Positions 34,587 through 43,845 of a stretch of DNA of 64,000 nucleotides are shown here, piece after piece. Position 1 is the stretch's first letter, and each line of letters begins with the position of its first letter. A model generated the notes under the pieces. It worked only from the letters and a program-made list of their open reading frames with translations. It made no database searches and was not told the origin of the DNA. Where the stretch lies: positions 4,092,001-4,156,000 of the forward strand of contig NZ_CP154853.1 of NCBI RefSeq assembly GCF_047302405.1, given 5' to 3'. The translations under genes were made by a program, and so were the position numbers. Origin of the DNA: Alkalihalobacillus sp047302405. GTDB taxonomy: Bacteria; Bacillota; Bacilli; Bacillales; Bacillaceae_D.

Positions 34587-36413
34587 TTGAAACCAATGCT
34601 TTTAACGACGACTACGGACTTGCCAATAGGTGATGATTGGCTTTATGAAATTAAATATGATGGCTTTCGTTGTTTATTGGAATGGGAAGAGAAAACACCC
34701 CGCCTATTAAGTCGAAATGGAAAAGATTTGTCTTCGATGTTTCCTGAAATTATTAAAGATAGTGAACGTATTTATGAACAAATAAAAACTTATCTACCAC
34801 TCATTTTGGATGGTGAACTTGTTTATCTACTCAATCCCTATCACAGTGATTTCAAAATTGTGCAGCGAAGGGGAAAGTTGAGAACAAAAAGTCAAATAAG
34901 TAAATATTCTGGACGATTGCCCACTCAATTTTTGGTGTTTGATTTTTTACAAAAGAAAGGAATTTGTCTTGAAGGGAAGCCTTTAACAGTGCGAAAAAGA
35001 GAACTTTTGGCTTTTTTTACTTCAATCGGACAACAAGAAGCCTTTCAATTAATTCAAACCTTTAACGATTTAGATGAGGTTACAGGAGTTATGAAAGCTC
35101 ATTTTAGTGAAGGGATTGTTGCGAAAAAGAAGAAGAGTGTCTATACGCAAATGCGTTCAAGAGAATGGTTCAAATATAAAAATTATCGATTTGTTCATGT
35201 TGTGTTGACGAGTTATGAAAAACAGAATGGTTACTTTAAAGGGTCTGTTTATAAAGGGGAGACATTAGTTGAAGTGGTTACCTTTTCACATGGGATGTCG
35301 GAAGAAGAGAAAAGGACATTGGCGACTCTTTTTCAAAAAAACGGTGAGCTTATTCAAAAGGAGGTGTGGCAACTGCCGCCTTCGATTTGTGTAAAGATTG
35401 GCTGTGTTGGATTTGATGGGAAACATTTGCGGGAGCCGCTGTTTGACTCGTTTTTGTTAGAAGAAGAACCTGAGAACTGCACGTGGCGAAATCTGCAAAG
35501 CCAGCTTACTCCTTTTCCAGAACAAGTAAAGATAACGAGTGAAACTAAACCAATATGGCCTAAATTAGAGCTTGTAAAAGAGGACTATTTATATTATTTG
35601 CAGTCCGTGTTCCCTTATCTATTGCCCTTTTTGCATGACCGACTATTAACGACGATCCGGTACCCACATGGGGCCAATAGTGAAGCTTTTTATCAAAAAA
35701 ACTGTCCCGATTATGCTCCTGAGTTTGTTCAAACTTTTCACGTCGAGGAGATTGACTATATTCTTTGTAATGATCTTGAGACCTTGCTATGGCTCGGCAA
35801 TCAATTGGCATTGGAATTTCATATTCCCTTTCAACAAAAAGACCAAATAAAACCAAGTGAAATTGTCTTTGATCTCGATCCACCAAGTGTCAATGAATTT
35901 TCGCTTGCGATAATAGCAGCCCAAAAAATGCAAGAAGTTTTTGAACAGTTCTCTCTGAACGCTTTTGTGAAAACGTCTGGAAATAAGGGTATCCAACTGT
36001 ATTTGCCTTTGCCAGAAGAGTCATTCACTTATAAAGAGACAAGATTATTTTGTCAGTTTGTGAGTGAATATATTTGTGAGCAAAATCCAGAGTTATTTAC
36101 GTTAGAGAGATTAAAGAAAAATCGAAACGGACGTTTATATATTGATTATTTGCAACATGATCAGGGGAAAACGATTATCGCTCCTTATTCGCCTCGTGGT
36201 CATGAACGAGGGTTAATTGCGACTCCTTTATATTGGGATGAGGTTGATGATAATTTAAATCCGAATTTATTTACCGTTCCACACGTATTAGAGCGAATTC
36301 GAAGTGACGGGGATCCATTTCGGACATTTAGGTGTGAGCTAGAAGAACAAAAGAAAAATTTTAAAACTGTGATCGAACAATTGAGCGTATTAAAAGAGCA
36401 AAGGAAAAAGTGA
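34587..36413 (+). CDS. ligD: ATP-dependent DNA ligase LigD (ligase plus polymerase domains)
   Basis: 608 residues. N-terminal ligase domain with adenylation Lys in EIKYDGFR (residue 24) and motifs LDGELVY and SEGIVAKKK. C-terminal primase/polymerase domain with metal-binding FDLDPPS, TSGNKGIQLYLP and IAPYSPRG. No phosphoesterase domain, as in other Bacillus LigD proteins. Start TTG 34587 with GTGGGGGG upstream (ATG 34596 is the alternative). The stop TGA (36411-36413) is formed at the junction with the IS: only its first base is outside the IS inverted repeat, so the original last residues may have been replaced. The length is close to normal, so function is probably kept. Confidence 0.93.
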   Translation: MKPMLLTTTTDLPIGDDWLYEIKYDGFRCLLEWEEKTPRLLSRNGKDLSSMFPEIIKDSERIYEQIKTYLPLILDGELVYLLNPYHSDFKIVQRRGKLRTKSQISKYSGRLPTQFLVFDFLQKKGICLEGKPLTVRKRELLAFFTSIGQQEAFQLIQTFNDLDEVTGVMKAHFSEGIVAKKKKSVYTQMRSREWFKYKNYRFVHVVLTSYEKQNGYFKGSVYKGETLVEVVTFSHGMSEEEKRTLATLFQKNGELIQKEVWQLPPSICVKIGCVGFDGKHLREPLFDSFLLEEEPENCTWRNLQSQLTPFPEQVKITSETKPIWPKLELVKEDYLYYLQSVFPYLLPFLHDRLLTTIRYPHGANSEAFYQKNCPDYAPEFVQTFHVEEIDYILCNDLETLLWLGNQLALEFHIPFQQKDQIKPSEIVFDLDPPSVNEFSLAIIAAQKMQEVFEQFSLNAFVKTSGNKGIQLYLPLPEESFTYKETRLFCQFVSEYICEQNPELFTLERLKKNRNGRLYIDYLQHDQGKTIIAPYSPRGHERGLIATPLYWDEVDDNLNPNLFTVPHVLERIRSDGDPFRTFRCELEEQKKNFKTVIEQLSVLKEQRKK

Positions 36414-36568
36414 AGCATAGGGACGGTTCGAGACTGGTGAAAAAGTACCGTTTATAATTAGCCAATTTTATTTAAGCGCAAAAATTTTAGGTTCAAAAAT
36501 TAAAATCCAAAGAATTTTAATGATTCTAACTCTGAAGGGGGAAAACCTTTACGGTTTTCTCCTTTCTA

Positions 36569-38035
36569 TTATGATACTAAAGCTGCTATTCTTTTAATAT
36601 TGACTGCTATTGCAGCCAATTTAGATTGTTTAGACACACCTAATAGACCATACCCCCTAGCACGAGATAGGCCATGAAACCTTTTGAGCTCCGCATTCTT
36701 TCCTTCAATTGAAGCTCTTTTTTTATACTTTTCTAGAAACTCCTCAGTTTTTTGATACTGAGAAATTTCATAAAACTCTGTTGTATTTTTACCCACTGTA
36801 AGAATTCTTCTAGCCCGTTTTTGGGTACACTCCTCCCTTAGTGGGCATTGCTTACATTGTTGTAATTCAAAATAGTATTTATAACCTTCCCTTACACCAT
36901 CCTTACGCTTCGATTTATAATACTTCTTTTCAACTGTTGTGTTACCTTGAATACATTGCCACTCGTCGGAATCTTTGTTATATGTATACTGACTTTCATC
37001 AATTCTATACACTAATGCACTTACTGGTATAAAAGCTTTTGCCGGGGTCTCTTTAATGTCATCTAAAATAGACTTTCTAAAATACGCCTTATCACCATAT
37101 ACTTCATTAATTGCAATACCTGCCTTCTTTGTTGCTGCAAGCATTTCCTTAGCGTAGTTTCCATCCATATAGGAACCGTTAGCCGTTCTAACGGAAGTAA
37201 TAATGCGTTCATCAGTTGTCATAACAATTTCCGTTTTAAAGCCAAAGAAATCTTGCGATTTACTTTTGCGTCCAACTCTAGCATCCTCATCGATAATGGA
37301 ACGTATTCCTTTTTGATTTATAAACTTCGGATCTTCTAAAACTTGTTTAGCCTTATTGACAGCTTTATGAGTATTATCATGTTTAGTTTCAGACTGTTTT
37401 TCTGCTTCGTCTATGACCGTTTCTAAATAGTCTTTCATAACCTTTTTCGCTTCACGATGATCTTTAATTTCTTGATACTCTGGTACCGTAGGAATGTTAT
37501 CTAACTCTCGTCCAGTTTCTTCTGTATATGTTTGAATAATTCCTCTCGCAAGATGTTTCATTAAATGTTCAGGAGTTTTCTTCTTAGTGTTGGCTTCGAT
37601 ATGAGTTGCATCTATACTTACACTTTTTCCTTTAAGAATACCCTTTTCAACGCATTGTTTTACTATTTCTATAATAATTTCATCTAAAGTCGATTCTCCT
37701 AAACGTTGAGTTCTAAACTTAGATAGAAGGCTTTTATTAGGAAGAGTATCTTCTGGGTTAATACCAAGAAAGTACATAAATGTAAGGTTAAAGCTTGCTT
37801 CCTCCCTTACTTTTTCGTCTGATAGATCATATAAATATTGAAGAAAAAGAAGCTTACACATTAATTCTGGCTCTTTAGCAGGACGCCCAAACTCTTTGCA
37901 ATATGTATTCTCTAATAACTCGTTGATAAAGCTAAAGTCTACTACTCTTGAAATCTTCTTAAGCATATGATTCTCTGGGATTTTATTGTATAATACTGAG
38001 TGAAAACTTAATTGCTTTGGCTCTTGTCGAAGCAT
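36569..38035 (-). CDS. IS1182-family transposase
   Basis: 488 residues, intact. N-terminal DUF772 domain (FINELLENTYCKEFGRPA; PELMCKLLFLQYLYDLSDE). The DDE catalytic core has SIDATHIEA, then YGDKAYFRKS, then RASIEGKNAELKRFHG. A Cys cluster CKQCPLREEC precedes the last acidic residue, usual in this family. Start ATG 38035 with AGGAGG seven bases upstream. That ribosome-binding site can pair with sequence upstream of the transcription start. Confidence 0.95.
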   Translation of the reverse strand: MLRQEPKQLSFHSVLYNKIPENHMLKKISRVVDFSFINELLENTYCKEFGRPAKEPELMCKLLFLQYLYDLSDEKVREEASFNLTFMYFLGINPEDTLPNKSLLSKFRTQRLGESTLDEIIIEIVKQCVEKGILKGKSVSIDATHIEANTKKKTPEHLMKHLARGIIQTYTEETGRELDNIPTVPEYQEIKDHREAKKVMKDYLETVIDEAEKQSETKHDNTHKAVNKAKQVLEDPKFINQKGIRSIIDEDARVGRKSKSQDFFGFKTEIVMTTDERIITSVRTANGSYMDGNYAKEMLAATKKAGIAINEVYGDKAYFRKSILDDIKETPAKAFIPVSALVYRIDESQYTYNKDSDEWQCIQGNTTVEKKYYKSKRKDGVREGYKYYFELQQCKQCPLREECTQKRARRILTVGKNTTEFYEISQYQKTEEFLEKYKKRASIEGKNAELKRFHGLSRARGYGLLGVSKQSKLAAIAVNIKRIAALVS

Positions 38036-38040
38036 AAGAA

Positions 38041-38094
38041 AAACCTCCTAATGGTTGGTGTTTGGTCACACTTATTATACCATTTAGGAGGTTT
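38041..38094 (-). promoter_or_regulatory. Transposase promoter and ribosome-binding-site-masking hairpin
   Basis: Reading leftward: an extended -10 TGGTATAAT (TATAAT at 38079-38074) lies between two complementary arms. The first arm, AAACCTCCTAAATGG (38094-38080), is upstream of the expected start site near 38067. The second, CCATTAGGAGGTTT (38054-38041), contains the transposase ribosome-binding site. Only RNAs entering from outside would carry both arms. Confidence 0.7.
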
Positions 38095-38226
38095 TTTCTG
38101 TTTTAAATCCGAAGGATTTCTTCTATTTGCAATAAAAAGTTCTTCTTTAGGAAGCAACTGTTCACAATTGACTTTTTCACCAGTCTCGAACCGTCCCCAT
38201 GCTTCCAAAAAATTTATTTATTATTG

Positions 38227-38338
38227 TTGTTATTTCAAAAAAATTATGCTACTATTGTGATAGCGTATACAGAACGGGTTGTTACTGTTAAATCAGGCAA
38301 AACCGATTACCTAAAAAGGTGATGGTTTTGCCTTTTTT
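38227..38338 (+). promoter_or_regulatory. Promoter and LicT-type antiterminator/terminator upstream of licT
   Basis: -35 TTGTTA at 38227-38232 and -10 TACTAT at 38250-38255 (17 bases). Ribonucleic antiterminator at 38276-38304 (GGGTTGTTACTG, then CAGGCAAAACC). Its last nine bases are the first arm of a terminator, GGCAAAACC (38296-38304) with GGTTTTGCC (38324-38332) and six T. This is the LicT/SacY/BglG arrangement. Confidence 0.9.
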
Positions 38339-38356
38339 ATATCGGAGGTGGTTAAA

Positions 38357-39193
38357 GTGAAAATTAATAAAGTGTTAAACAATAATGCAGTTGTTGCTAT
38401 AAAAGATAAAAAGGAAATAATAATTATTGGGCGCGGTATCGCCTTTAACAAATCTATCGGGGATGAGATTATCGATTCTCAAATTGAAAAGATTTTCACT
38501 TTAGAAAACGAAGATATAAATAAAAAGTTTAAAACCTTGATAACTAGTATACCTATTGAATATATGGAAATTTCCGAAAATATAATAGCATATGCAAAAA
38601 TGAAGCTGGGAAAACATTTAAATGAAAGTATTTATCTCCATATGACAGACCATATACACTTTGCAATTGAACGTTTTAAAAGCAATTTACCTATAAAAAA
38701 TGGGTTGCTATGGGAAACGAAACATTTGTATAAAGAGGAATATGAAATCGGTATGGAAGCTTTGAATATGATTTGTGAACAATTTGGGGTCATATTACCA
38801 GAAGACGAAGCAGGTTTTTTAGCACTTCACATTGTTAATGCTGAATTAAATGAAGAAATGCCTAATATTAAGAATATGACTAAAGTTATGCAAGAAATTT
38901 TGACGCTCCTGAAATATCATTTTAAGATTGAGTTTGATGAAAATTCTCTAAATTATTATCGTTTTATTACCCATTTGAAATTCTTTGCTCAGAGGTTAGT
39001 TAAAGGTAACCACTATAATAGATCCAGTGACGACGATTTATTGGATGTTATTAAAGGTAAATATCCCAATGCATATAGTTGCTCAGAGAAAATTAAGAAG
39101 TTTATAGAAAATAAATATACGTATGAGTTAACTAACGAAGAAAAGATGTATTTGACCATCCACATTGAAAGAATAACAAGAAAAAGTGAATAA
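38357..39193 (+). CDS. licT: BglG/LicT-family transcriptional antiterminator
   Basis: 278 residues from GTG 38357 (MKINKVLNNNAVVAI), with GGAGGTG seven bases upstream. The N-terminal CAT RNA-binding domain has IIIIGRGIAFNKSIGDEI. Two PTS regulation domains follow, with conserved histidines in LTDHIHFAIER-like (here MTDHIHFAIER) and LALHIVNAE for PRD1 and RFITHLKFFAQR and LTIHIERI for PRD2. Phosphorylation by the PTS should set its activity; it binds the two antiterminators around it. Confidence 0.93.
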   Translation: MKINKVLNNNAVVAIKDKKEIIIIGRGIAFNKSIGDEIIDSQIEKIFTLENEDINKKFKTLITSIPIEYMEISENIIAYAKMKLGKHLNESIYLHMTDHIHFAIERFKSNLPIKNGLLWETKHLYKEEYEIGMEALNMICEQFGVILPEDEAGFLALHIVNAELNEEMPNIKNMTKVMQEILTLLKYHFKIEFDENSLNYYRFITHLKFFAQRLVKGNHYNRSSDDDLLDVIKGKYPNAYSCSEKIKKFIENKYTYELTNEEKMYLTIHIERITRKSE

Positions 39194-39200
39194 TCTATTT

Positions 39201-39270
39201 AGGGTGTTACCACAAGGGCAAAACCTAAATCAAACTTTCTTAAATGACTGTTTGGTTTAGGTTTTTTTAT
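39201..39270 (+). promoter_or_regulatory. Second LicT antiterminator/terminator, upstream of the PTS gene
   Basis: Antiterminator AGGGTGTTACCACAAGGGCA continuing into AAACC (39201-39225), overlapping a terminator with arms at 39221-39235 and 39250-39264, then a T-run. Confidence 0.85.
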
Positions 39271-39315
39271 TACTCGTTTTAGAAAAAATGTAAATAAATG
39301 AAGGAGTATTCAAAA

Positions 39316-41169
39316 ATGAAATATACTAATTTATCTAAAGAAATTCTGCAACAGATTGGTGGTAGTGAAAATGTTACTAGTCTCGTTCACTGTGCAACCC
39401 GTCTAAGGTTTCAAGTTAAGGATGAATCTAAAATAAATGAAAGCAAAATGGAGTCTTTGGATGGAGTATTTAAAGTTGTGAAAAATGGAGGAGAAATTCA
39501 GGTAGTAGTTGGAACACATGTTTCAGATGTTTTCAATGAAATCACAAAAGTCGGAAAAATAACTAATAGAAGTTCTGGTGGCTCGTCAAATAAAAAGGAA
39601 ACTGTAATGACTAAGGTATTTGGTATTATATCCGGGAGTTTCGGACCATTAATTGGTGCTCTTGCTGGATCTGGAATGTTAAAAGCGCTTCTTACAGTTC
39701 TAACAATGTTAGGCTGGCTTTCAGAAGAAAGTAGTACTTATTTAATCTTATACGCTGCTTCTAATGCCATTTTCTATTTCTTGCCTATATTTCTAGGAAT
39801 TAGCTTAGCAACTAAACTTGGTGCGAGCCCATACATTGGGGGGTTAATAGGTGCTGCATTGTTAGAACCGAACTTTACTCAATTAGCAAATTTTGAAGGT
39901 GATGTTACGTTTCTTGGAATGGCGGTTATAGTTGCTACGTACTCGGCTACAGTATTTCCGATCTTTATTGCTGTAACTATCTATTCCCTGCTTGATAAAT
40001 TCCTGAAAAATAATATCAATCAACATTTACAATTATTTTTAAATCCGATGATTTCTTTATTGGTTATGGTTCCTTTTACAGTTCTTGTCTTTGGTCCATT
40101 TGGCTTATATGTAGGGACGGCTATTGGTGATTTTGTTGCCTTTCTAATGGATAAAAGTGGTTTACTTACTGGAGTTGTTATGGGAAGTTCATGGTCAATT
40201 TTTACGATTTTTGGTATTCATCATGCACTTGTACCAATCATGATACAAAATCTTGTTCAATACGGTGGAGATCCACTATCTGCCATGACCGCAAGTGCTG
40301 TATTTGCTCAGATGGGTTTAGCACTAGGAATATTTTTACGTACTAGGGACAAAAAGCTTAAGACACTTTCTGGATCTACATTATTACCTGGTTTATTAGC
40401 TGGAGTTTCAGAACCTATTATTTACGCCTTATTTTTAAGATATAAACGTACGATTCCTTACGTTTTAATTTCTGGTGCCGTTGGGGGCGCGATTGCTGGA
40501 TCTCTTGGTACTAAATCTGTAGCATTTGCGTTTCCAAGTTTATTTTCAATAACGGTATTTACTCCGATGCTTTCTTATGTAATTGCGATTGCTGTTTCGT
40601 TTTCAATGGCAACTCTTCTTACTTATTTCCTAGGATTTGAGAGTAAAGCAGTAAAAGAACATGGAGTAAAAGTAAATGAAGTAAATAATACTGAAACAAA
40701 AAAATCTGAAACAAAAAAAGAAGTTATTAATAGTCCTCTTACGGGTGAAATTAAGCCTTTAAATCAGGTAAATGATAACGTGTTTTCTTCCGGTGCAATG
40801 GGAAAGGGAATTGCGATTGAACCTACAGTGGGTGAAGTGATTTCACCTGTGGCTGGTACGGTAACAACTTTATTTCCTACAGGACATGCAATAGGAATTA
40901 CTTCTGAAAATGGAGCTGAAATTCTCATTCATGTCGGGATTGATACTGTAAAGTTAGAAGGAAAATACTTTAATTCTCTTGTTAAACAGGGGGATGAAAT
41001 AAAGAGTGGAGATCTATTGACTACATTTGAAATGGAAAAAATTAAAGAAGCAGGTTATGAGCTTACTACACCTATCATTATAACTAATGCTAGCACCTAT
41101 CTTGAAATAGTAGAGAATAATAGTTCGGATGTTAAAGCAAGAGAGAAATTAATGACACTATTAAAATAA
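39316..41169 (+). CDS. bglP: Beta-glucoside PTS transporter, EIIBCA
   Basis: 617 residues from ATG 39316 (MKYTNLSKEILQQIGG), with AAGGAG upstream; the in-frame ATG at 39298 precedes that site and is unlikely. EIIB domain with the phosphocysteine in VHCATRLRF, EIIC membrane domain (about ten helices; GIHHALVPIM), and C-terminal EIIA domain with histidines in TGHAIGI and EILIHVGIDTVKL. Imports and phosphorylates aryl-beta-glucosides or cellobiose-type sugars. Operon licT-bglP-bglH. Confidence 0.93.
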   Translation: MKYTNLSKEILQQIGGSENVTSLVHCATRLRFQVKDESKINESKMESLDGVFKVVKNGGEIQVVVGTHVSDVFNEITKVGKITNRSSGGSSNKKETVMTKVFGIISGSFGPLIGALAGSGMLKALLTVLTMLGWLSEESSTYLILYAASNAIFYFLPIFLGISLATKLGASPYIGGLIGAALLEPNFTQLANFEGDVTFLGMAVIVATYSATVFPIFIAVTIYSLLDKFLKNNINQHLQLFLNPMISLLVMVPFTVLVFGPFGLYVGTAIGDFVAFLMDKSGLLTGVVMGSSWSIFTIFGIHHALVPIMIQNLVQYGGDPLSAMTASAVFAQMGLALGIFLRTRDKKLKTLSGSTLLPGLLAGVSEPIIYALFLRYKRTIPYVLISGAVGGAIAGSLGTKSVAFAFPSLFSITVFTPMLSYVIAIAVSFSMATLLTYFLGFESKAVKEHGVKVNEVNNTETKKSETKKEVINSPLTGEIKPLNQVNDNVFSSGAMGKGIAIEPTVGEVISPVAGTVTTLFPTGHAIGITSENGAEILIHVGIDTVKLEGKYFNSLVKQGDEIKSGDLLTTFEMEKIKEAGYELTTPIIITNASTYLEIVENNSSDVKAREKLMTLLK

Positions 41170-41230
41170 CTTGTTAAGTAGCCTACATTTTTTAGTTTAA
41201 AGTTTATTTAATTATATAGGAGGATTAGGG

Positions 41231-42679
41231 ATGAATAATAACATTAAAGAATTTCCAGAAGGATTTTTATGGGGAGGAGCTGTTTCCGCAAATCAAGTTG
41301 AAGGTGCTTACCGAGAGGATGGAAAAGGCTTATCTACGGCGGATGTTCTTCCATCTGCTCCTTATAGGTTCAAAATTTATGATGGGGAGATAAAAGAAAT
41401 AAAGTTAGAAGATAAATTTTATCCTACCCATGAAGCGATTGATTTTTATCATAGATATAAGGAAGATATAGCGTTATTTGCAGAAATGGGATTTAAATGT
41501 TTTAGAACCTCTATTGCTTGGTCTAGAATTTTTCCGAATGGTGATGATTCTGTACCAAACGAAAAGGGTCTTCAATATTACGATAATCTATTTGATGAAT
41601 TATTGAAATATGGAATAGCACCTATTGTAACAATCTCACACTTTGAAATGCCTTTTGCTCTTTTGCAAAATTATGGAGGCTGGAGAAATCGAAAGCTAGT
41701 TAATTTTTATGAAAAATATGCAAGGACTTTATTTGATAGGTATAAAGACAAGGTAAAGTACTGGATAACTTTTAATGAGAGTAATATGATCGCTCATGTT
41801 CCATACCTAGGGGGTGGTTGTGTTATTAAAGACGATGAAAACAAAAAGCAAGTAATTTATCAAGCTGCACACCATCAATTTATTGCAAGTGCCCTTGCTA
41901 TTAAAGCTGGTCGAGAGATCATTCCAGATGCAAAAATAGGTTGTATGATAGCTGGTTCAGCAAATTATCCATATTCCTCTAAGCCAGAAGATTCTTTCAA
42001 GACATTGGAGCATGATAGAAAAACCTTTTTCTTTGGTGATGTTCTGGTAAAAGGAAGTTATCCTTATTATATAAAACGGTTTTTTGAAGAAAATAATGTG
42101 GAAATAGAGACTGTACAAGGTGATGAAGATTTACTTAAACAAAATAAAGTTGATTTTATTGCCTTGAGTTACTACAATAGTAATACTTATAGTACAGCTT
42201 TAGAGCACAATGAGGAAGCAAAAGCAAAAGGAAACATCTTTGGTGGAGTTAAAAATCCAAACCTTCTCGTCTCAGATTGGGGTTGGCAAATTGATGCTAA
42301 GGGATTAAGGTATGCATTAAATCAACTCTATGAACGTTATAATCTTCCTTTATTCATAGTTGAAAATGGGTTAGGGGCAGTCGATCAGGTTGGAGAAGAC
42401 AACATTATTGATGATGACTACCGAATTAAATACATTAATGATCATCTTTTAGCAGTTAAAGAAGCAATAAGAGATGGTGTTAAGGTGATAGGCTATACAA
42501 GTTGGGGCCCAATTGATCTTATTAGTTCCTCAACTGGTCAAATGAAAAAACGTTATGGTTTTATATATGTGGATAAAGATGATGATGGTAATGGGACGTT
42601 GAATAGATACCGAAAAGCCTCTTTTTATTGGTATAAGAAAGTAATTGAAACAAACGGGGGAATACTAAAGAATGAATAG
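41231..42679 (+). CDS. bglH: 6-phospho-beta-glucosidase (GH1)
   Basis: 482 residues. Typical GH1 start FPEGFLWGGAVSANQVEGA, acid/base Glu183 in TFNES and nucleophile Glu379 in FIVENGLG. The C-terminal phosphate-site region reads SSTGQMKKRYGFIYVD, matching enzymes acting on 6-phospho-sugars. It splits the phosphorylated glucoside delivered by the PTS protein before it. Ribosome-binding site AGGAGG. Confidence 0.94.
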   Translation: MNNNIKEFPEGFLWGGAVSANQVEGAYREDGKGLSTADVLPSAPYRFKIYDGEIKEIKLEDKFYPTHEAIDFYHRYKEDIALFAEMGFKCFRTSIAWSRIFPNGDDSVPNEKGLQYYDNLFDELLKYGIAPIVTISHFEMPFALLQNYGGWRNRKLVNFYEKYARTLFDRYKDKVKYWITFNESNMIAHVPYLGGGCVIKDDENKKQVIYQAAHHQFIASALAIKAGREIIPDAKIGCMIAGSANYPYSSKPEDSFKTLEHDRKTFFFGDVLVKGSYPYYIKRFFEENNVEIETVQGDEDLLKQNKVDFIALSYYNSNTYSTALEHNEEAKAKGNIFGGVKNPNLLVSDWGWQIDAKGLRYALNQLYERYNLPLFIVENGLGAVDQVGEDNIIDDDYRIKYINDHLLAVKEAIRDGVKVIGYTSWGPIDLISSSTGQMKKRYGFIYVDKDDDGNGTLNRYRKASFYWYKKVIETNGGILKNE

Positions 42680-42725
42680 GTTAAAAAGACCTTTGAGAAG
42701 ATTTATAGAATTGAATTATGGGTAA

Positions 42726-42857
42726 TTGATATGTGTAGAGATAATTAAAAAGGAACTTTTACTTGATAAAATAGAAATTGCTCGTAAAGAAATGAATGAT
42801 ACAGTTGAAGTATTTAGCTTACAAAGCCAAAAAGCTAGTAATAAGTTAGATGAATGA
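42726..42857 (+). pseudogene. Spo0E-like aspartyl-phosphate phosphatase, frameshifted
   Basis: The frame from TTG 42726 gives 43 residues, with EIIKKELLLDKIEIARKEMN and SQKASNKLDE, the Spo0E-family pattern (two helices, arginine at the end of the first block, then SQxxxxxLD). A stop follows LDE, but adding one base at 42854-42856 would continue LISKFQKNITPYNTVK to a later stop, the expected length and tail for the family. So it looks like a recently broken gene, or a shortened one. Intact members dephosphorylate Spo0A-P. There is no clear ribosome-binding site. Confidence 0.5.
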
Positions 42858-42981
42858 TAAGTAAATTTCAAAAAAACATAACTCCATACAATACTGTAAA
42901 ATAAAAAACCATAATATATGTTCAAAAAACATGGTATTAAGCCATCCTTTTCTCCTAGAAACTGTGGGTAGCTTTAAACTC

Positions 42982-43024
42982 AACGTCTGAAATCCTTTAA
43001 ATTGCAGGATTTCAGACGTTTTTG
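42982..43024 (+). terminator. Terminator
   Basis: 15-base perfect arms at 42982-42996 and 43006-43020, then TTTG. Probably ends the licT-bglP-bglH transcript or the Spo0E-like gene. Confidence 0.85.
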
Positions 43025-43058
43025 TTTACCGTTGTACCCTATTGGGTAGAGTCGTTAA

Positions 43059-43172
43059 GAGTTATTTCAAGTACTCGTAGAAATCACTCCGTTAGAGCTG
43101 GAGCGTTGTGCTGTCTATGGTTATTTTAAGCACGAAAAACTAGATGAAATTATGAGGAAAATCTTTTTTTAA
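43059..43172 (+). pseudogene. Unidentified coding remnant
   Basis: A 37-codon open stretch after a stop: ELFQVLVEITPLELERCAVY then GYFKHEKLDEIMRKIFF. It has no start or ribosome-binding site and looks like the C-terminus of a lost gene because its composition is protein-like. I do not recognise it. Confidence 0.25.
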
Positions 43173-43210
43173 ACTATTGAATGAATAATAGTAATTCTTT
43201 CAGTTAACTA

Positions 43211-43832
43211 GACCAAGTTACCTTTATCGATAATCATGATATTGATCGATTTTCTAGAAGACCTTGGTTTATATGGATATACTGTTCAGTCGGACGAGGT
43301 AAATTATCAATTAACGATCATTCATAATCAACGAAATGAGCAGAAAACAGTAGATGTGATCACTGATGATGTTCAAGAGTTACGGGAAAATTCAGAATAT
43401 AGAAGTGGAGATGAAGTAACCATTGCTCCGTATCAAACGATTATTCTTCATTCTGATAAGGGAATTTTGCCAGTAGAGGAAGTAGTAGTGGAAATTCCTG
43501 ATGAAGATTATTCCGTCACTTTTAAAGTCACCTTGCCGAAAAATACTCCAGAGGAAGAAGATATTTATCTTGTTGGAGAATTTAATGGATGGAATGAAGC
43601 TGATCCGGATATGATTTTAGAGCCTGTTGGTGATCATTATGAAATTACTATCGAAGGTCGACCTTTTGAAATGGTAGAGTATAAGTTTACAAGAGGCGAT
43701 TGGGCGAAACGGGAACAAAAAAGTGAAGGTGTTGATTTAATAGGAGAACGCCAAACACAAAATCGCATCTATACATTTGAAGAGGACGACCATGTTTTTG
43801 AGGTAACTGTTGAACGTTGGTCAGACCAATAA
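43211..43832 (+). pseudogene. Amylase remnant: CGTase fragment joined to the C-terminus of the lipoprotein amylase
   Basis: Bases 43211-43260 match the CGTase segment around 29760-29810 (DQVTFIDNHDI-RFSR) with about four differences. From 43261 the sequence matches the lipoprotein amylase gene from 32333 to its end (DLGLYGYTV; IYLVGEFNGWNE; TVERWSDQ). The two parts are in different frames. The open frame 43236-43832 (198 residues) contains domain C remnants and the starch-binding-like domain but no catalytic barrel and no signal peptide. This is what is left of a second CGTase-amylase pair after a deletion. Confidence 0.85.
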
Positions 43833-43845
43833 TAAATTTTTTAAA

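Larger units (their letters stand above)
36412..38205 (-). mobile_element. Complete IS1182-family insertion sequence
   Basis: 1794 bases. Terminal inverted repeats of 35 bases (36412-36446 and 38171-38205) differ at one position and read inward GAAGCAT(A/G)GGGACGG, then TTCGAGACTGGTGAAAAAGT. One intact transposase gene, and no obvious target duplication. It lies between ligD and the beta-glucoside operon. Confidence 0.93.
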
